Shown here: one piece after another, positions 51,990-64,000 of the stretch
Layout: each line of letters starts with the position of its first letter
Position numbering within the stretch: the stretch's first letter is position 1
Source of the DNA: Numida meleagris
Lineage: Eukaryota; Chordata; Aves; Galliformes; Numididae
Assembly (NCBI RefSeq): GCF_002078875.1
Contig: NC_034413.1
Coordinates: 65,468,802 to 65,532,801, forward strand
Length of the DNA stretch: 64,000 nt
Reading direction: 5' to 3'
Translations under genes and position numbers: made by a program
Notes under the pieces: model-generated
Seen by the model: the letters and a program-made list of their open reading frames with translations, nothing else
Told to the model about the DNA's origin: nothing
The model's database searches: none

Positions 51990-52290
51990 TTGAGCACCTG
52001 GTGGGAAGGTAGGGCCAACCCAGGGGAGTCAGTGCACGCAATGCACCTGAGTGACTGGAAGGGGTGGAGCCAGGATCCACCCCTTCCCAGACCTCATTTA
52101 AGGGTTGGCAGTGGAGGCAAGGATATCTTGCTGGAGTTCCCTGTGTACCTCAGGCCTTCCAAAGGTAAGCAGAGTCTTTCCTTTCTGTGCCCACAGCTGT
52201 TGCATTTGAGGAAGTTCTCACTTGCTGTAGCCTAGGACTTTGTAACTCTGCTATCATTACTGCACTTTTCATTGCGTTACAGCAGTAAAA
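51990..52290 (+). promoter_or_regulatory. LTR- or promoter-like unit
   Basis: A GC-richer block holds an 11-bp perfect inverted repeat (52057-52067 and 52077-52087). A TATA-like CATTTAAGG (52093-52101) lies just after it, and an AAAGGTAAGCAG splice-donor-like word about 60-70 bp further on (52160-52171). This order, with a GC box-like palindrome, TATA, leader and donor, resembles an avian endogenous LTR or a compact promoter. LTR ends with TG/CA and a target duplication could not be located, so this remains tentative. Confidence 0.3.
52057..52087. repeat. GC-rich perfect inverted repeat, 11-bp arms
   Basis: GGAAGGGGTGG (52057-52067) and CCACCCCTTCC (52077-52087) pair perfectly around a 9-nt loop. 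The arms contain GGGGTGG/CCACCCC, a KLF/Sp-type binding word, so it may act as two inverted sites. Confidence 0.75.
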
Positions 52291-52854
52291 GAGGGAAAAT
52301 GTGGAAAGATGTAATCAGGATCTTGAATTGGGAGAACTGAGATTATCCTCAGGCTTGTGCCTGTGGTTCTGGGATGGAAATATGTCTCTATACATATCAG
52401 ACCATATACCCCATGCACAATAAAACCTTGTGCTTCTCAGAAGTGACAAATGTAATGCAGATACGAAATAAATCTGCTGTCTTTGTTAAACTGTATATTT
52501 ATACACTGAATTCTAAATACACTTCAATTATTTTAACTGGTAAGGTTTACGTAAGAGGGCAAATTAAAGGGACAAAAATCTAAACAGTAGGAAAATACTG
52601 TTGTGCACCTTTGTAATCTCCTCTAATATACTATAACATGTGGTTGTTCTGATGAATAACATAGTATTGGTGCTAAGGTAGTTCAGGGCAAGCCCTGCCA
52701 GAGTCTGCCTGACAGCATACGGCGTTGGTCCATCACAGCTCTGTCAGGAATTAAGAAAACTCACGCATATCCCTCCTGCTCAGACCTGGAGAACTACTAA
52801 TTGCCTTAAGTAGAAGCTTAGGAGGAGAACGCTTAATCTTCTAACAGGTCTGAA
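52291..52854. other. Gene-free unique sequence
   Basis: No feature seen; AT-rich lead-in to the CpG island. Confidence 0.5.
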
Positions 52855-53100
52855 TCTTATCTCTTCCGTAGCGTGCAGAAACGAGGCAGGACTTTTGCTT
52901 CCTCCCTGGCGCTGGGCGAGCGGCCCTCGAGGAACGGCGCGGAGCGGGCGGGAGCGCCGGCAGAGGGCAGCGCGCGCCCCGGCAGCGGCAGGCCGCGCTG
53001 TGAGGGCGCCGGTGCGCGCGGGTCTGAGGGGAAGCGGGCGTGGTGCTGCGCCGGGCCGCGGAGGGAGCACCGGCACTGTGAGCGAACGCGCAGTGCTTGA
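52855..53100. promoter_or_regulatory. CpG island, candidate promoter or first exon
   Basis: This is the only CpG island in the window. By hand I count roughly 35 CpGs in about 230 bp, in DNA that otherwise has almost none, so the sequence has escaped methylation-driven decay. It includes GGGCGG Sp1-type words and many GCGC runs. There is no TATA box. Open frames on both strands (up to 127 codons) are GC-driven and have no domain. Possible donor words follow on the plus strand (GAACGGTAATG near 53117-53127). It may be the start of a long non-coding RNA, an alternative promoter of a distant gene, or an orphan island acting as an enhancer. Direction is not determined. Confidence 0.75.
52957..52970 (+). 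promoter_or_regulatory. CTCF-like motif
   Basis: CCGGCAGAGGGCAG matches the CTCF core (CCASYAGRKGGCRS) at 13 of 14 positions, differing only at the third base. It sits in the centre of the CpG island. CTCF marks chromatin-loop and insulator sites, so this could be a boundary. Binding is not shown by sequence alone. Confidence 0.5.
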
Positions 53101-56100
53101 TGTGTGAGCCCCAGACTGAACGGTAATGTCAGAGCAAAAAGGCCATAATGATGAACCACCCACCTGTGAGCTGCTGGAGGGGAGCTAATCCTGTGAGCGG
53201 TGCAGTGGGAGCAGCAGAGGGAAGCTGGCTTCCTTACAGCTCAGGAAGCTGTCAAAGGGTGACCTTCAGTGGAAGTGCTTGATGATCTCCCTTAGGCTTG
53301 TTTTGTTTGATGTTTACTGTATTGAGTAACTCTTTGTAGAGGATACAGCTTTAAAAGTAGCTATAAAATATGCATGCTGCTGTGGCTTCTGCAATTGTAA
53401 GGCTGAAGTAAAATCCCGTACTCCATTCAGCAGGGATGGAGCAGCTTCAGTATCTTTTATGAAAATTTAGATCCAGATTAGGGTTAGGAGCAGGACAATA
53501 ATATTTGAGGATTAACGTGAAAGCTGTAGCTTAACTTGAATGAATGTGGTGTTCTTGCAAGACTTTGCTCCTAAGTGTTATGAGTCTGGGAAGGCTGGGG
53601 GCTCCAGGAAAAGGACACTTCTATTTATACTGTGAAACCACCTTTCCAATTTGGGATCCTCCTTAGGACTTAAATCTGAGAGTGAATTTGGATCCTATGA
53701 GTTTCCTAGGTGCCCATATAATCCACTAATAGTCATTCAGATTATAACACCTCATACATATTATATGATGTCTAGAAAGCTTTAATTTCCCAGTAGTTAA
53801 CATAATTCTCTTTTGAAGCACAGGTAAAATATTTTCTTTTCCTGTTGCCTATCATTAGCTTCTACATATCACTATGTTAACTATGAGTATGTAAGCAAAG
53901 TTTGTTGTAGGTATTTACGTCACAGATAACTTGTGTTGTATGGAGTTAAAATACTAAGGTATAGTCATAAGATATTCAACAAATAAAGTGACTTTAAGCA
54001 TCTTCAGTATCAGTAATTCAGTATCACTGCCTGTATAGGGTGCTGATAAGATAAACAGCAATTTTCTGCATTCATGACTATAGGGACTCAGCAATGAGAC
54101 AGCACTTCCCTGGTACTGCACAAGGCAACCCAAAAGCCAGATGGAAAGGCAGGGAGGAGGTCTGCAAACTCCTGGATGACAAAGCTATCTTTTCATAATA
54201 ATCACCATAATCTTTTCTAAAAAAAAGGAAGACTGGGCATCGCTAAATAGCATCAAAAGCGATATGATCTCAAGCTGGGTTTCTTGGCAGTGCTCAGCCT
54301 TAGTGTTTCAGTGACAGTAGTTACTGACTGCACCCTGAGAAGTCCATGTCATCCTTACAGATGAATTTGTGGAAGCAAGGTCGAGGTAGCACTTGAAAAA
54401 TCTTCATTCTAATCATTAAATCTGTATGTAATTAAAAATTGCATGATTAATCTTTAATGGAGTCATAGCAATGTAATTTGCACTACGAGTAGGTCTTTTT
54501 ATTAAGAGAACAAGGAAGTTTCCTTTCCCAGAGTACAGAGCAAGGATTTCTTGCTGTGATCTGTTTCCTCTCTGCTGGTACTTCTTGCTAATTCTGGCTA
54601 GTTTTGCGTATTTAGTTTGAAGATCTTTTCCCACTTCTCACAGGGATTATTCTGTTTTCAGTAAAGGAATAGAGATTTACCAGATATTTCTAAAACAAGT
54701 TTAGATGGAAGATACAGATAGCTTAGATTGGTGAAGGAGTCTTCTCAAGAAGCCTTTGAGAAGAATGTGTTCTAGACAGGGAGTTAGTAGTTGTACTAAA
54801 TAGGAGAATGGGATTTACGTAAATATGGCAATGGTGAAAATCAGTCTCTTTGCTCGGGGGGGGGGGGGGAGTGGGACAATTGTAGAGGCTCTGATAAATT
54901 AGTTTTGTTGTCGACCTTTGTGCAGGTGGGAAGACTGTTCTGACAAGTGAGTTTTATGAGAAGTGAACAAAGCATGACTTGAGTCACACGCTGCCTTGTC
55001 CACTTGCCTGTGTAGGCGTGTGGCTGCTGAGTCACAAGGGCTGGAAAGCTATCTTGCCTCCTCAAGAACAGCAAGCCTTACCTATCACCTAGCAAATTTA
55101 TAAGTAGGTCGCCTACTCTAACTCTGTTACACCTACTCTAACCTCTCCATAATGAGCAGTAATGTTTTTGGGACAAGTCTTCTGGCGGTGGCAAGCCAGC
55201 GGCGTTCTCTGCAGTCAGCCTGGCTGGCTAGCACGGCTGAGCTTGTCAGCTAATGGGATGCAGCGCTCTGCATGACACAGCTCCCTCCCATCTGTCATAT
55301 TTCCATTTTGTGACCATCCGTTGTTCCAGTGGGCTGGGGAAGCAAAACCACAGGTGTTTCTCCATCAGGTTCCCACTTAGTAGGCTGGAGAGCTGAATAT
55401 CCCTTTTGTTCCCAGGAAACATGCTTGGAATAGGGAGTAGGAGGACATTACAGAGAAATCAAGCAGCCTCTTCTTTTGTTTGCCTGTGGCGCCGGTGTTG
55501 GCAAGATAAACTCATTTTCTTAGCAATGAGTCTATGATTCTTCCTAAGTTTAAACTCAGGAAAACATGCCCACTTTTGAATCATTTTCCACTCAGTGGAG
55601 CTGAAAAAACAGCCAGGAATCAACTGAAGTAAAGTTGAATTTGACAAAAATACAGGGGAAATACCTTTTATTTCATTGTTAGCTTAAATGATGAGCAACA
55701 GCACAACGCTGACAGAGTGAATGACATAAGTAACTCAGTGATTCCCATCTAGAGACACAGAAATGAAGACTAGTTTGATGTGATCCCAGTGCAGACAGGT
55801 AATTCCAAGCAGCCGGTGTGCATTATCTAAAGTATCATTAAAATATCGGCTTTGAAAGTACGAGAGACCTAAATTTTCAAATGTCCTTGGATGACTTGAA
55901 TGTAATGTTATGCATCTGAAATGAAAACTTCCTCTAATGGATTTAAACCCATTGCACAGTATTTGAAGGCTTGAAGCAAAGAATTTTCAGGATTTTGACA
56001 GACATAACGTGAGTGCTTTCAGGCTTAGAGGTAAGCAATAATAAAGCTGAGTGAATATCTTCCTTCTACTTTTCTGTAACTTATAAAAGAAATTTTGCAG

Positions 56101-57790
56101 TCGTTTTGTGTCTTCCATCGTTATTTTTGATTTCTTGGATAGGAAGCATAATTGTAATTCCTCAGACTTTTTCCGTTAAAGAGGTTTTATCCATAATTAA
56201 TGTAACTACGGATTCTTAGTACTGGAAGAAAGAAATAGAGGTTAACTGGAAAAAGATTTAAAATGAATGAGTTATATGAGAATGTGATTTATTTCAAATG
56301 TTGAACTGATATGTTAAGGGGGTGATTTTTGACATCTTATGTTTGCAGTAAAGCAACAAACACACTAAGAGCTACCTCCTGGCATTTCTTGAAAGGAAAG
56401 GAAGTAGTACCCAACAGAGGGTGCTTCAGCCTGCTAACCAGCAGATCTAACTGCCAGTCTTCCATAACTTGATCTTAAATAGCATCATTATAGAAGTAAA
56501 GTTGAATATCTGATCTGACCTTGGTGAGCTGGTAGTGAAATATGCACAAAAGCAAACCATCCACGCTGTACCATTTATTAAGCTTATTTAATGGTTGTTT
56601 ATGTCTGTGTGTCAGAAATATGTGGTGCAGGTAAAAAGAATACAAGGACGGCTGGAAAGACAAAGCAGTGGTTTAGAAGCTGTGTTATTTGTTCCTGCTC
56701 ATTACCTCTAGGCACGTACATTGTTTAGATGCCTACTGTTGGGCAGTTGATATAAGGAACTGCAAGTGACACTTTTTGGCAATGTGTTTGTTATTTTCTG
56801 CACATAAATTTTAAAGATTCCCAATGTTGTCCTCTGTGCTTGCCAAAAGTACCGGTATCTTCTCACAGTTGAAGTCAAAGATTTGATATAGTTACTTGAG
56901 TCCAAATTGTTCTGTGTTGTTTAAATATCCAGATATCCCGGAAACATTTGTTTAAGTCTTAATCTTCTATTTGGTCCAAAGCACATCATGTGAAAAGCAG
57001 AGCCTGAGGATTTTAAACCACAGTGGATAGTTCCTGCAGTCAACTTAAACAGTATCTGATTCTGATACTGTGATTCTTTGTGAATCAAAACGTCCATGTG
57101 TAGGAACTTATTTTGTATTCCTCTCTGACCAGTCAGCGATATTGGTATCAAGTCCTCTGATTTGGTATTCAACTTTAGATTTTGAGGACTGCAGTTTGCT
57201 TTCTGATGTAGAAAAGAGCTGACTGTCACAAGCTGTGTGAGAAGAGATTACTTCCTCGTGTTGAAGTGTAGACCTCTTGCATGTAGATTATTCCCAAGAA
57301 GAGAAGCGAGTATTCAGAGGCAGCTTCTCAAAATGCTTGCAGTAGCATGAAGCAGATGTGGGCAACGTCTAAGCTATGCTATCCTAGACTTCACCTGCAT
57401 TTGGCTCCTGGGTAATATTGTAAGATATTTTTTTTTTCCCCTGTGTCTTATTTGTTGTAGCAGGAATAATTTTCCTACAATCGGAGTATTTTCCCCTTAA
57501 AGAAAAAGCTCCAGCCAAAGACCTTTGTGTCTCAGCAGTGTAAATATTGACTCCTCAACTCACCACTTGCAGAGAGATGTAAGGAAGGCCATGCCAATGG
57601 TGATGCAGAGAGATGTTCAGAGATTGCACTAGTGAGGCAGCTACTCTGAGATGCACTGTGGCAGGCCTCAAGCTCTTATGAGAGCTTAGCAGGAATTCCA
57701 GTTCATCAGTAAAGTGAAAAACAGGTACAAGATGTCTCGAGTTAAATAGAAATACTAGAGTGGAAACTTACTCGATTGGCTGGAAATTGT
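53101..57790. other. Gene-free unique sequence
   Basis: No gene is supported. It includes a 14-G homopolymer at 54856-54869 and several short chance open frames. Confidence 0.5.
54856..54869. repeat. 14-G homopolymer
   Basis: A single run of 14 G, rare in bird DNA and prone to length error and quadruplex formation. Confidence 0.9.
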
Positions 57791-57856
57791 GGTTGTAAGT
57801 TACTTGCCTGAAGTCATGTAAGGACTCCGCTGTGCAGCTAGGAACAGAAGCCTGCC
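57791..57856 (-). repeat. Probable MIR fragment
   Basis: On the plus strand GTTGTAAGTTACTTGCCTGA, then AGTCATGTAAGGACT, then GTGCAGCTAGGAACAGAAGCC follows the reversed MIR core (ggttaagtgacttgcccaag, gtcacac, gtggcagagctgggattcgaacc). Only this central part is recognisable. Confidence 0.55.
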
Positions 57857-60800
57857 TGGCTTTTATCAGACATGAAAGTTATTTACAAAGCCAAATCTAG
57901 CCATTTGGAATAGGATCTTGCTGGAGAGCCACAGTTCTTATGAGCAATTACTGAAGGAATTACGTTCAAAAATATTTTGTGTATTTCTCAGTTATCCCTG
58001 TGTCTGGTGACAGTATTTTAAAAAGTTCTCAGGGACATCCCATCCATGAAACAGTTGTAAAAGGGTGTAAAGACTTTCCTTTTATCTTCTTTTTCAGAAG
58101 AAAGGCTGTTTGTTAAATAAAAGGCAACCTGTGTCAACTTATAATGCCTGTAATTTGTGACCAAAATAAAAGAAGATGCAGGATATGTGGATGATCATTA
58201 GAAAAAATGTGCACCTGAAGGGTGCACATTTGAATTTGAATTGCCCAATGCTCATGCATGTGAAGGATGGAAAAGGGTTAAGAGGTATTGAGAAAGTCTT
58301 AGAAGACTAATAGCAGAGAAATACCGCAAATGCTTAGCAAACATCAGAAGAAACAGCATGTTCTCAAGAATGTGCTATGCTATGCCCAGGCTATTAGTAC
58401 TTGACTTCTATGATTGTATGTCTTAATTCTAGACAGGCTGATCTGCTTTAAATGAGGCACATTTGAAATGTTAAATGCACTGAAAGCAAATATAGCATCT
58501 TACTATACGCACAGGCGTGATAAGTGATAGCAAGAGAAAATTTCCCAATATTTTTGCGTTGGAGGTGGGTGAATTCTTTGTCTCTCTCTTGTTCTCCTCA
58601 AAAAATTCTGACATTAAGGCTAGGTCCTTGCACATAGCAGCACAAATGCCATTTTCATGTTGATTGAGGTAAAGGGCAGAAGTGTTGGTCATAGGGATGC
58701 AGAAGAGAAGAAAAATCCCTTATTACAAAACCAAAGCTTAAACCAATTTAAATGGGGGAAAAAAAAAAAACCCTTGTACTACCCAGGGAGGGAGTTACTC
58801 TCACAAATTTGGAGAAGGAACATTGAACTTGGTACTAAAGAGTAGCATAAGGGAAAAAACGTGGTGGGAGAGAGAATAAATCAGAGCAAGAGAGAAAAGC
58901 GCCCCAGAGAAAATCCTTCTAGAGGAGAAGAGGGACATGAAAAGCAAATCGACTGCTTTGTTTCACACTTAGCAAAGCCTGAGTGTGCATGGCAGCATAG
59001 GTGTCAGTTTTGAAGTTTTGAAAAAACAACAACCTTGAGTCACACAGGTCAGAAGCCATCCGAGCACAGCTTCAACCCTCCTGTGCTGACACATGTCTTT
59101 GGTTTTATCTGGACTGCTGCAGCCTCTTCTTCTGTGGCCTTTTTAGGCCCCCTCGTGGTCCCTATCAAAGAGTTTCTTTTTATATTTTCCTTTCTCACAC
59201 CCCTGTTGCTACATGTTCCACTGGTCCTGACTGTACCCTTTGCATCTGTTCAGATCTAATGCACTGCTCTTGTTCTACCTGTTAAGATTTTACTTATATA
59301 CTATCCTTGTTTCTACATCTCTTTTGCTTTTTTTTTTTGCACCTCTTTTCCATGAGCCGCATTTGTAGCGTTCTGTCCTTCTCTTTGCGCTGGCCCCATG
59401 CCCGTCTTAATGATCCCTCCCTTCAGTCTGTTGTGTTTTGGATGACTCTTGATAAAGCTCTTTACCTCCCTTTACTTCAAATTTCACAACTGCAGAATGC
59501 CGATAGCTTTGACTTCCGCTGTGGAATATTTGGAAACCTACTGGTGAAAGCTATGTTTGAAAGGTAAATATAATTGTGATTTAAATCAATAAATATGAAG
59601 AATAGGGTCAGCCATGCGTATCTCAGCTTTACTGCAAGATACTCTTTGATATTACTGTCCAACATGGACAAGTTTGTGGATGCTGCGTATCAAGTGCAGA
59701 CAGCAACCTAAGCTTTAGCTCAAATTTAATGATAATGCACCACATGTACATAATTCCAGGGTTATATCATTGGCCTTAAAATCTAGTGTCATATTCTGAG
59801 GAGGGATTGTAAATAGCATCTGTGGCTGCCTTCCTGCCTGGGGTATAGGCACAGATGAGAGGAAGGGCTGCTGCAGAAACTTCTGTTGCTGGTCTGATGA
59901 ATTCACAGAAGTTCATTGTTAAGTGCCTGATATACTTTCTACGCTTGCTAACTAAAAAATATGGTCATGGCTTTTCTTGAAATTTTCCCTCAAGAATCAT
60001 TTATCTCTGTGTTGAGAATAAGCATGAGCAATTTTCCCCAGAAGGTGAAGTTCAAAGCTGCTATTTCTGAAAACAGAGCCTTAGAAAGGAAATGCCACAT
60101 CAGTTTCGACTCTGGCAACTCATCAACACTTCCAGATCTCTTTTAACTTATCCTTTTCTGAAACAAACGATACGTGTGAAAACAGAACTGGCATACATCT
60201 ATCCTTCATCTAAAATGAAGATTTTATTGAAACTATTTAGAGGGTTTTGGTTCTCTGTGTATTATGAATTGTAAGCTTTTACTTAGTGGAGACTTTGTAA
60301 ATGTTTACCCTGTTAAGCTCTTACTACCAGTTGCCCAGTATTATGGAAGAATAACCTGATGTTTCATCACATTGAAGTATAAGATATTCTGACAAATACA
60401 TGAAGTACCTGTGTGAAAACGTGTGTTCTCATAAGCAATAACTAAATTTTTCAGGAGGTCCTTTCCAGAAATAGATTCTACTCTCTACTGTAGGATCATA
60501 AAGAGCGTGTCAATCAGCCATATGTCATTGATTACAATAGTGTATATTTTTCTTTGTTTTTGGGTTGTTTGGGTAAGTTTTTTTCATTCAATACTGGCTT
60601 GTTTTTTACAAGAAACAATTGTTTTCGAAGATTCTAGGGATTTTTGTCAGAACTGATCAGCTATGGTCCTGATGTTTCCTTTTATGTGAAGCTGCTCATT
60701 CTCTCATTTTGTAACAAGTCTGTTGGTAGGAGTTGTCTAGAGCTTAAAATTGTGCTGAATGTCACACTTACTGGAACAACTCAGTATCCTGAGATTGTCT

Positions 60801-63800
60801 CATTTCATTAGGAATTATTTCATCTTTGTCAATTTTTTTTTAATAATGACAGTAGCCCACTGCATAGACCTTCAAAGGTCTGTGGAAACCAGAAGATGAA
60901 ATGTAGAGTGATTCATCTTAGCACTGATTCAGTCCAAAAGCTGAACAATAGATTTCATAACTGTCAGTGCTGAGTGGAGTTCCTTGTCTGCTTCTACGCT
61001 CCAAGCTTCCAGTCCCCTGTGGAGGAAGCTGATTTCTACTTCTGACTGGGAATGTTTTGTTCACAGCACCATAGAAAAGCATCTAAAGGTATGTCTACGC
61101 TAGGAATCAAGGAACTTCATGCTAATTGACTTTTATGACTCATGTGCCATTCCAGTGTAGCCGTAATACTGAGATAAGAATATTTCTGGACACTTTTAGG
61201 TAATTCAGGAAGTCTTTAGGAAGAGGAGAGCTTGTATGGCTGCAGGCTTGGTCTGTAGATGCTTAGTTCTTCTCAGACCTGATTTGCAGGGTTCACATAA
61301 GCATGAACTCAGACCTCCTGCTCAGGTAGAGATGATATTTAGGCTGCATTCTGCTGACGTATTCCTGAGTTTGACAAAGAAGTAAGCAATGTAGTTAGTG
61401 TACAAACTTGAGTTGGCAAGGAGACTCTGCAGTTATATGAAAAGGCAGGTACTGGAAAAATGGCACCACTTTCTTATGGTGGTTACTAGGTTGCTGCATA
61501 CTATCTCTAACCTTCTGTTCCCTGAGGTAGCCTCTATCTGTGATTTCTCTTGAGGAAGTATCATAGAGTTTTCACTGTCTTTTCTGGATTGTAGGCTAGT
61601 AGTCTATCTTAATCTCGGACTGTCTCTGAGAACAATGACAACACAGTTTCTTTAAAGCATAGTGCTCACTTAACAATGGCATCTTGGCAATGTGTGATAA
61701 CACGTAACTTGCTTTAGTCTTTCTCTTCAGTCTTGCCATCCGCTGAACCTGAGAATGATGCAGCTTCTTTGGAAGCTCTCCTCGAATCTCTCCTCTGTCA
61801 TCAAGCTCACCTGCATCCCTTGCTCCTATGAGATGTCCCTTTTAGCTTACTGCTCTTTGGCTTCATACTGCTGCCTTGGACAGATCAAGCTGTGGACGTG
61901 GAAATGGGTTCCTTGGTTGTCACTCATTTCCCTACCATCATCTGAGTATGCCCTGGTTGCCTTCTGTGTTGCATTCTTGTTAACTCTTTCTACTGCTACA
62001 GTGAGGTTACACAGGAGACTGTAGTATTCTACTGCAGTTGGTTATTTATCACCTAAAATTGTACCTCTAAATAGTGATTTTTGTGAACTATTCATCCTAG
62101 TCATTCCTCATATGCAACAGACTGGTCTGAGGTAGCTTTGTGGCCAGGTGTGATACCTGGGAGTGTTGAATGTCAATAATTGATCAGCTAGGGGTTGCTT
62201 GCTAGCTAATATCTGTAAATGCCATTTTATTCTATAATCACTTACTTTTGCAAACAATCATTTTATTAACAGTGGAGTCATGTACCCATGGAATGGATGA
62301 TGGAATTTTCTGACTCTTTATGCTGAATTACATTTTGGGAAATGGAGAAAACTTGCTCCAAAGTGGAGATAAGAAAAATCATCATCTGAATTGATACCAT
62401 CTTAGTCTAAGGATGGTAACTGCATAGGCAGAGGTCTCCAGATTCATTTCTTATATATCCAGTAGAGTTAATTTAAGAATAATATTCTTTTGGATCAGTG
62501 TGGTGTTAGTGGTAGAAAATCACCAAGAAAGAGAACTATTTTTATTAGTAGCAGGGCTGAGCAGAGAAGTACCTGAGCAGGAGAGATAGAAATGTCTGTT
62601 TGCACTTGATAAGAAGTAAATCACTGTATTTGAAACATTTTCCATGCAGTAAGTTACTATTGTTTTTTTTAAGGTATTTCTTGTACATGTGGGCTCCAGT
62701 CTTCCTGTGCTATACACTGTCCAAATATAAAGAAGAGTAAAAGCCAGCCTCAAATAGTAGAAAATCTAAGTGAAAGGCAAACATAAAGATAAAGCAAATA
62801 CTTAAAGGGAAGAGGGGAAGATGTAGGGAGTACAAATGGTCTGAGTGAGTGAATCTCAGCTTTGTGGATGCTACCTAAAAAGAATGTAGTGGTCATGCTG
62901 GTACGGAGTTTTATGAAACATTTAGATAAAGTTGTTATCAAAGAATGAATCAAAATAGTTCCTGTAAAGGAAAACACTATCTTTGCGTCCTATTAGAATT
63001 TTTTTTGTTACTTGAACAGAGGAAATCTTGTAAATACAATAGTAAATGCAGTTTATGAGGATAAAGCCACTGTAGGAAAAAAATGATCACTGCAGTAGAA
63101 GAAAGCTCTCTTGTGGATTAGGAAGATTTTGAAGGTAAGAAATAAGGACTTGAGGAAAAGATTAATAGTTGAGTAATGTAAGGACCTGTATTTCTGGAAA
63201 GGGAGTAAATAGGGTTTCTTTCTGTTGGTGAGGTGAAGTTACACAGGGCTTGTTAGCTATGAGGAGGCGCGAAGAATGCAAAGGATCAAGCAGTGATAGA
63301 GCATTCCATAATAAATGACAGGTGAGCTTCAGGGTAGACAGCTGATGGTAACTGATCCTGAAGGGACAATTGGAACTAATCATACTACCTGATAGATTCT
63401 AAATTAGCTGTAACAACTCTGAGAAAAATACTTGATCGTTGCAGGGAACAGCATAGAGAAGGCTGAAGTGCTGTGCGGTCCAGAAAGAAATAGAGATGTT
63501 AGATTGTATTAAGACAAAATGAGCATCATTACAGAAATTTATGGTGCACTGTTGCTTGTATTAAAGTGTTCAATCTCCGTCATTCCATCTCAAAAGGCAT
63601 ATGAAATAATGGAAGAGGTCCTAAAGAGAGCAACTGAACTGATGAAGAAATACAAAAACAATTCCCAGAGAAGTAAACATGAGGATGTTTAAGATGGTGC
63701 TAAGAGGAAATTAATATGGGGCAGCATAATAGATGGATGATTGTGAGGTGAGTCTTCCCCTTTTATCTGCAATAAAACCAAGTAAAAGCTATGTTTCGGT

Positions 63801-64000
63801 TTACTTACATGCAGCTAAAAGGCAGCAGACTCAAAAAAGAATGGTAAAAGCAAACACTCTGAGGACGGCTAAGCTAACCCAATATTTTCATTCTTAACGC
63901 TTCATTGCGGGAAGGATTCCTCGCTGCAATCTTCAGAGCTGGCTGCTCCCCAGAGGCTGCTGCTCTTACTGGCTCTGGGCTTTCACCAAGGGCAGGTGGT
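57857..64000. other. Gene-free unique sequence
   Basis: No gene is supported. Apart from the hairpin at 58205-58231 and short A/T runs, I see nothing that can be named. A 7-bp-arm palindrome at about 60869-60884 (AGACCTT, AAGGTCT) is likely chance. Confidence 0.5.
58205..58231. repeat. Perfect 11-bp hairpin
   Basis: AAATGTGCACC (58205-58215) and GGTGCACATTT (58221-58231) pair perfectly around a 5-nt loop. It is the cleanest small inverted repeat in the AT-rich part of the window. Function unknown. Confidence 0.8.

Noticed and set aside
52780..53163. Open frames of 70-127 codons on both strands over the CpG island
   Set aside because: Stop codons are scarce in any GC-rich DNA. The Arg/Ala/Pro-rich translations have no domain and overlap on opposite strands.
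1..64000. tRNA, rRNA, snRNA genes and CRISPR arrays
   Set aside because: Looked for conserved internal-promoter words such as GGTTCGAATCC, snRNA starts and regularly spaced direct repeats. None was found.

Overview
This window looks like bird nuclear DNA, most likely from a galliform such as chicken. Three young or lineage-typical mobile elements support that: a CR1 non-LTR retrotransposon ending in the avian CR1 tail (repeats of ATTCTATG, 23709-25170), a short mariner of the chicken Galluhop/Mariner1_GG type flanked by TA (28571-29127), and a solo LTR flanked by a perfect 5-bp duplication (26353-26881). Much older CORE-SINE (MIR) fragments, which all amniotes share, are scattered between them. 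The family names come from memory of these families, not from a search.

The window is gene-poor. No multi-exon protein-coding gene can be assembled from it by eye, and I recognise no tRNA, rRNA, snRNA or CRISPR. It is best read as intergenic desert or the inside of very long introns. Two open frames stand out from the AT-rich background: 17006-17539 (+; 177 codons, possible membrane hairpin) and 43739-44116 (-; 125 codons, with a splice-acceptor-like sequence in front and AATAAA behind). I recognise neither, and both are listed with low confidence.

Layout: 1-22.3 kb is AT-rich unique sequence with two or three MIR remnants, the 17-kb open frame and small hairpins. 22.35-23.23 kb is a pyrimidine tract, (CTTT)n and relatives, broken by a 190-N assembly gap. 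23.7-29.1 kb is an insertion cluster of CR1, solo LTR and mariner. 35.1-37.2 kb is rich in homeodomain-, GATA- and forkhead-like words, ends its core block with an old SINE/L2-like tail, and is the best candidate for conserved cis-regulatory DNA. 41.3-41.7 kb is a GC-richer patch. The 43.7-kb minus-strand open frame follows. Two copies of an unidentified old dispersed repeat lie at 46.3 and 50.7 kb. Near 52.0-52.3 kb is a promoter- or LTR-like unit with an 11-bp inverted repeat, and at 52.86-53.10 kb is the only CpG island, which carries a CTCF-like motif. 53.1-64 kb is featureless apart from a MIR remnant and a hairpin.

Nothing here forms an operon-like or defence-type system. The points most worth following up are the CpG island with its CTCF-like site, the 35-36 kb candidate enhancer with its incorporated SINE tail, and the two unexplained open frames.
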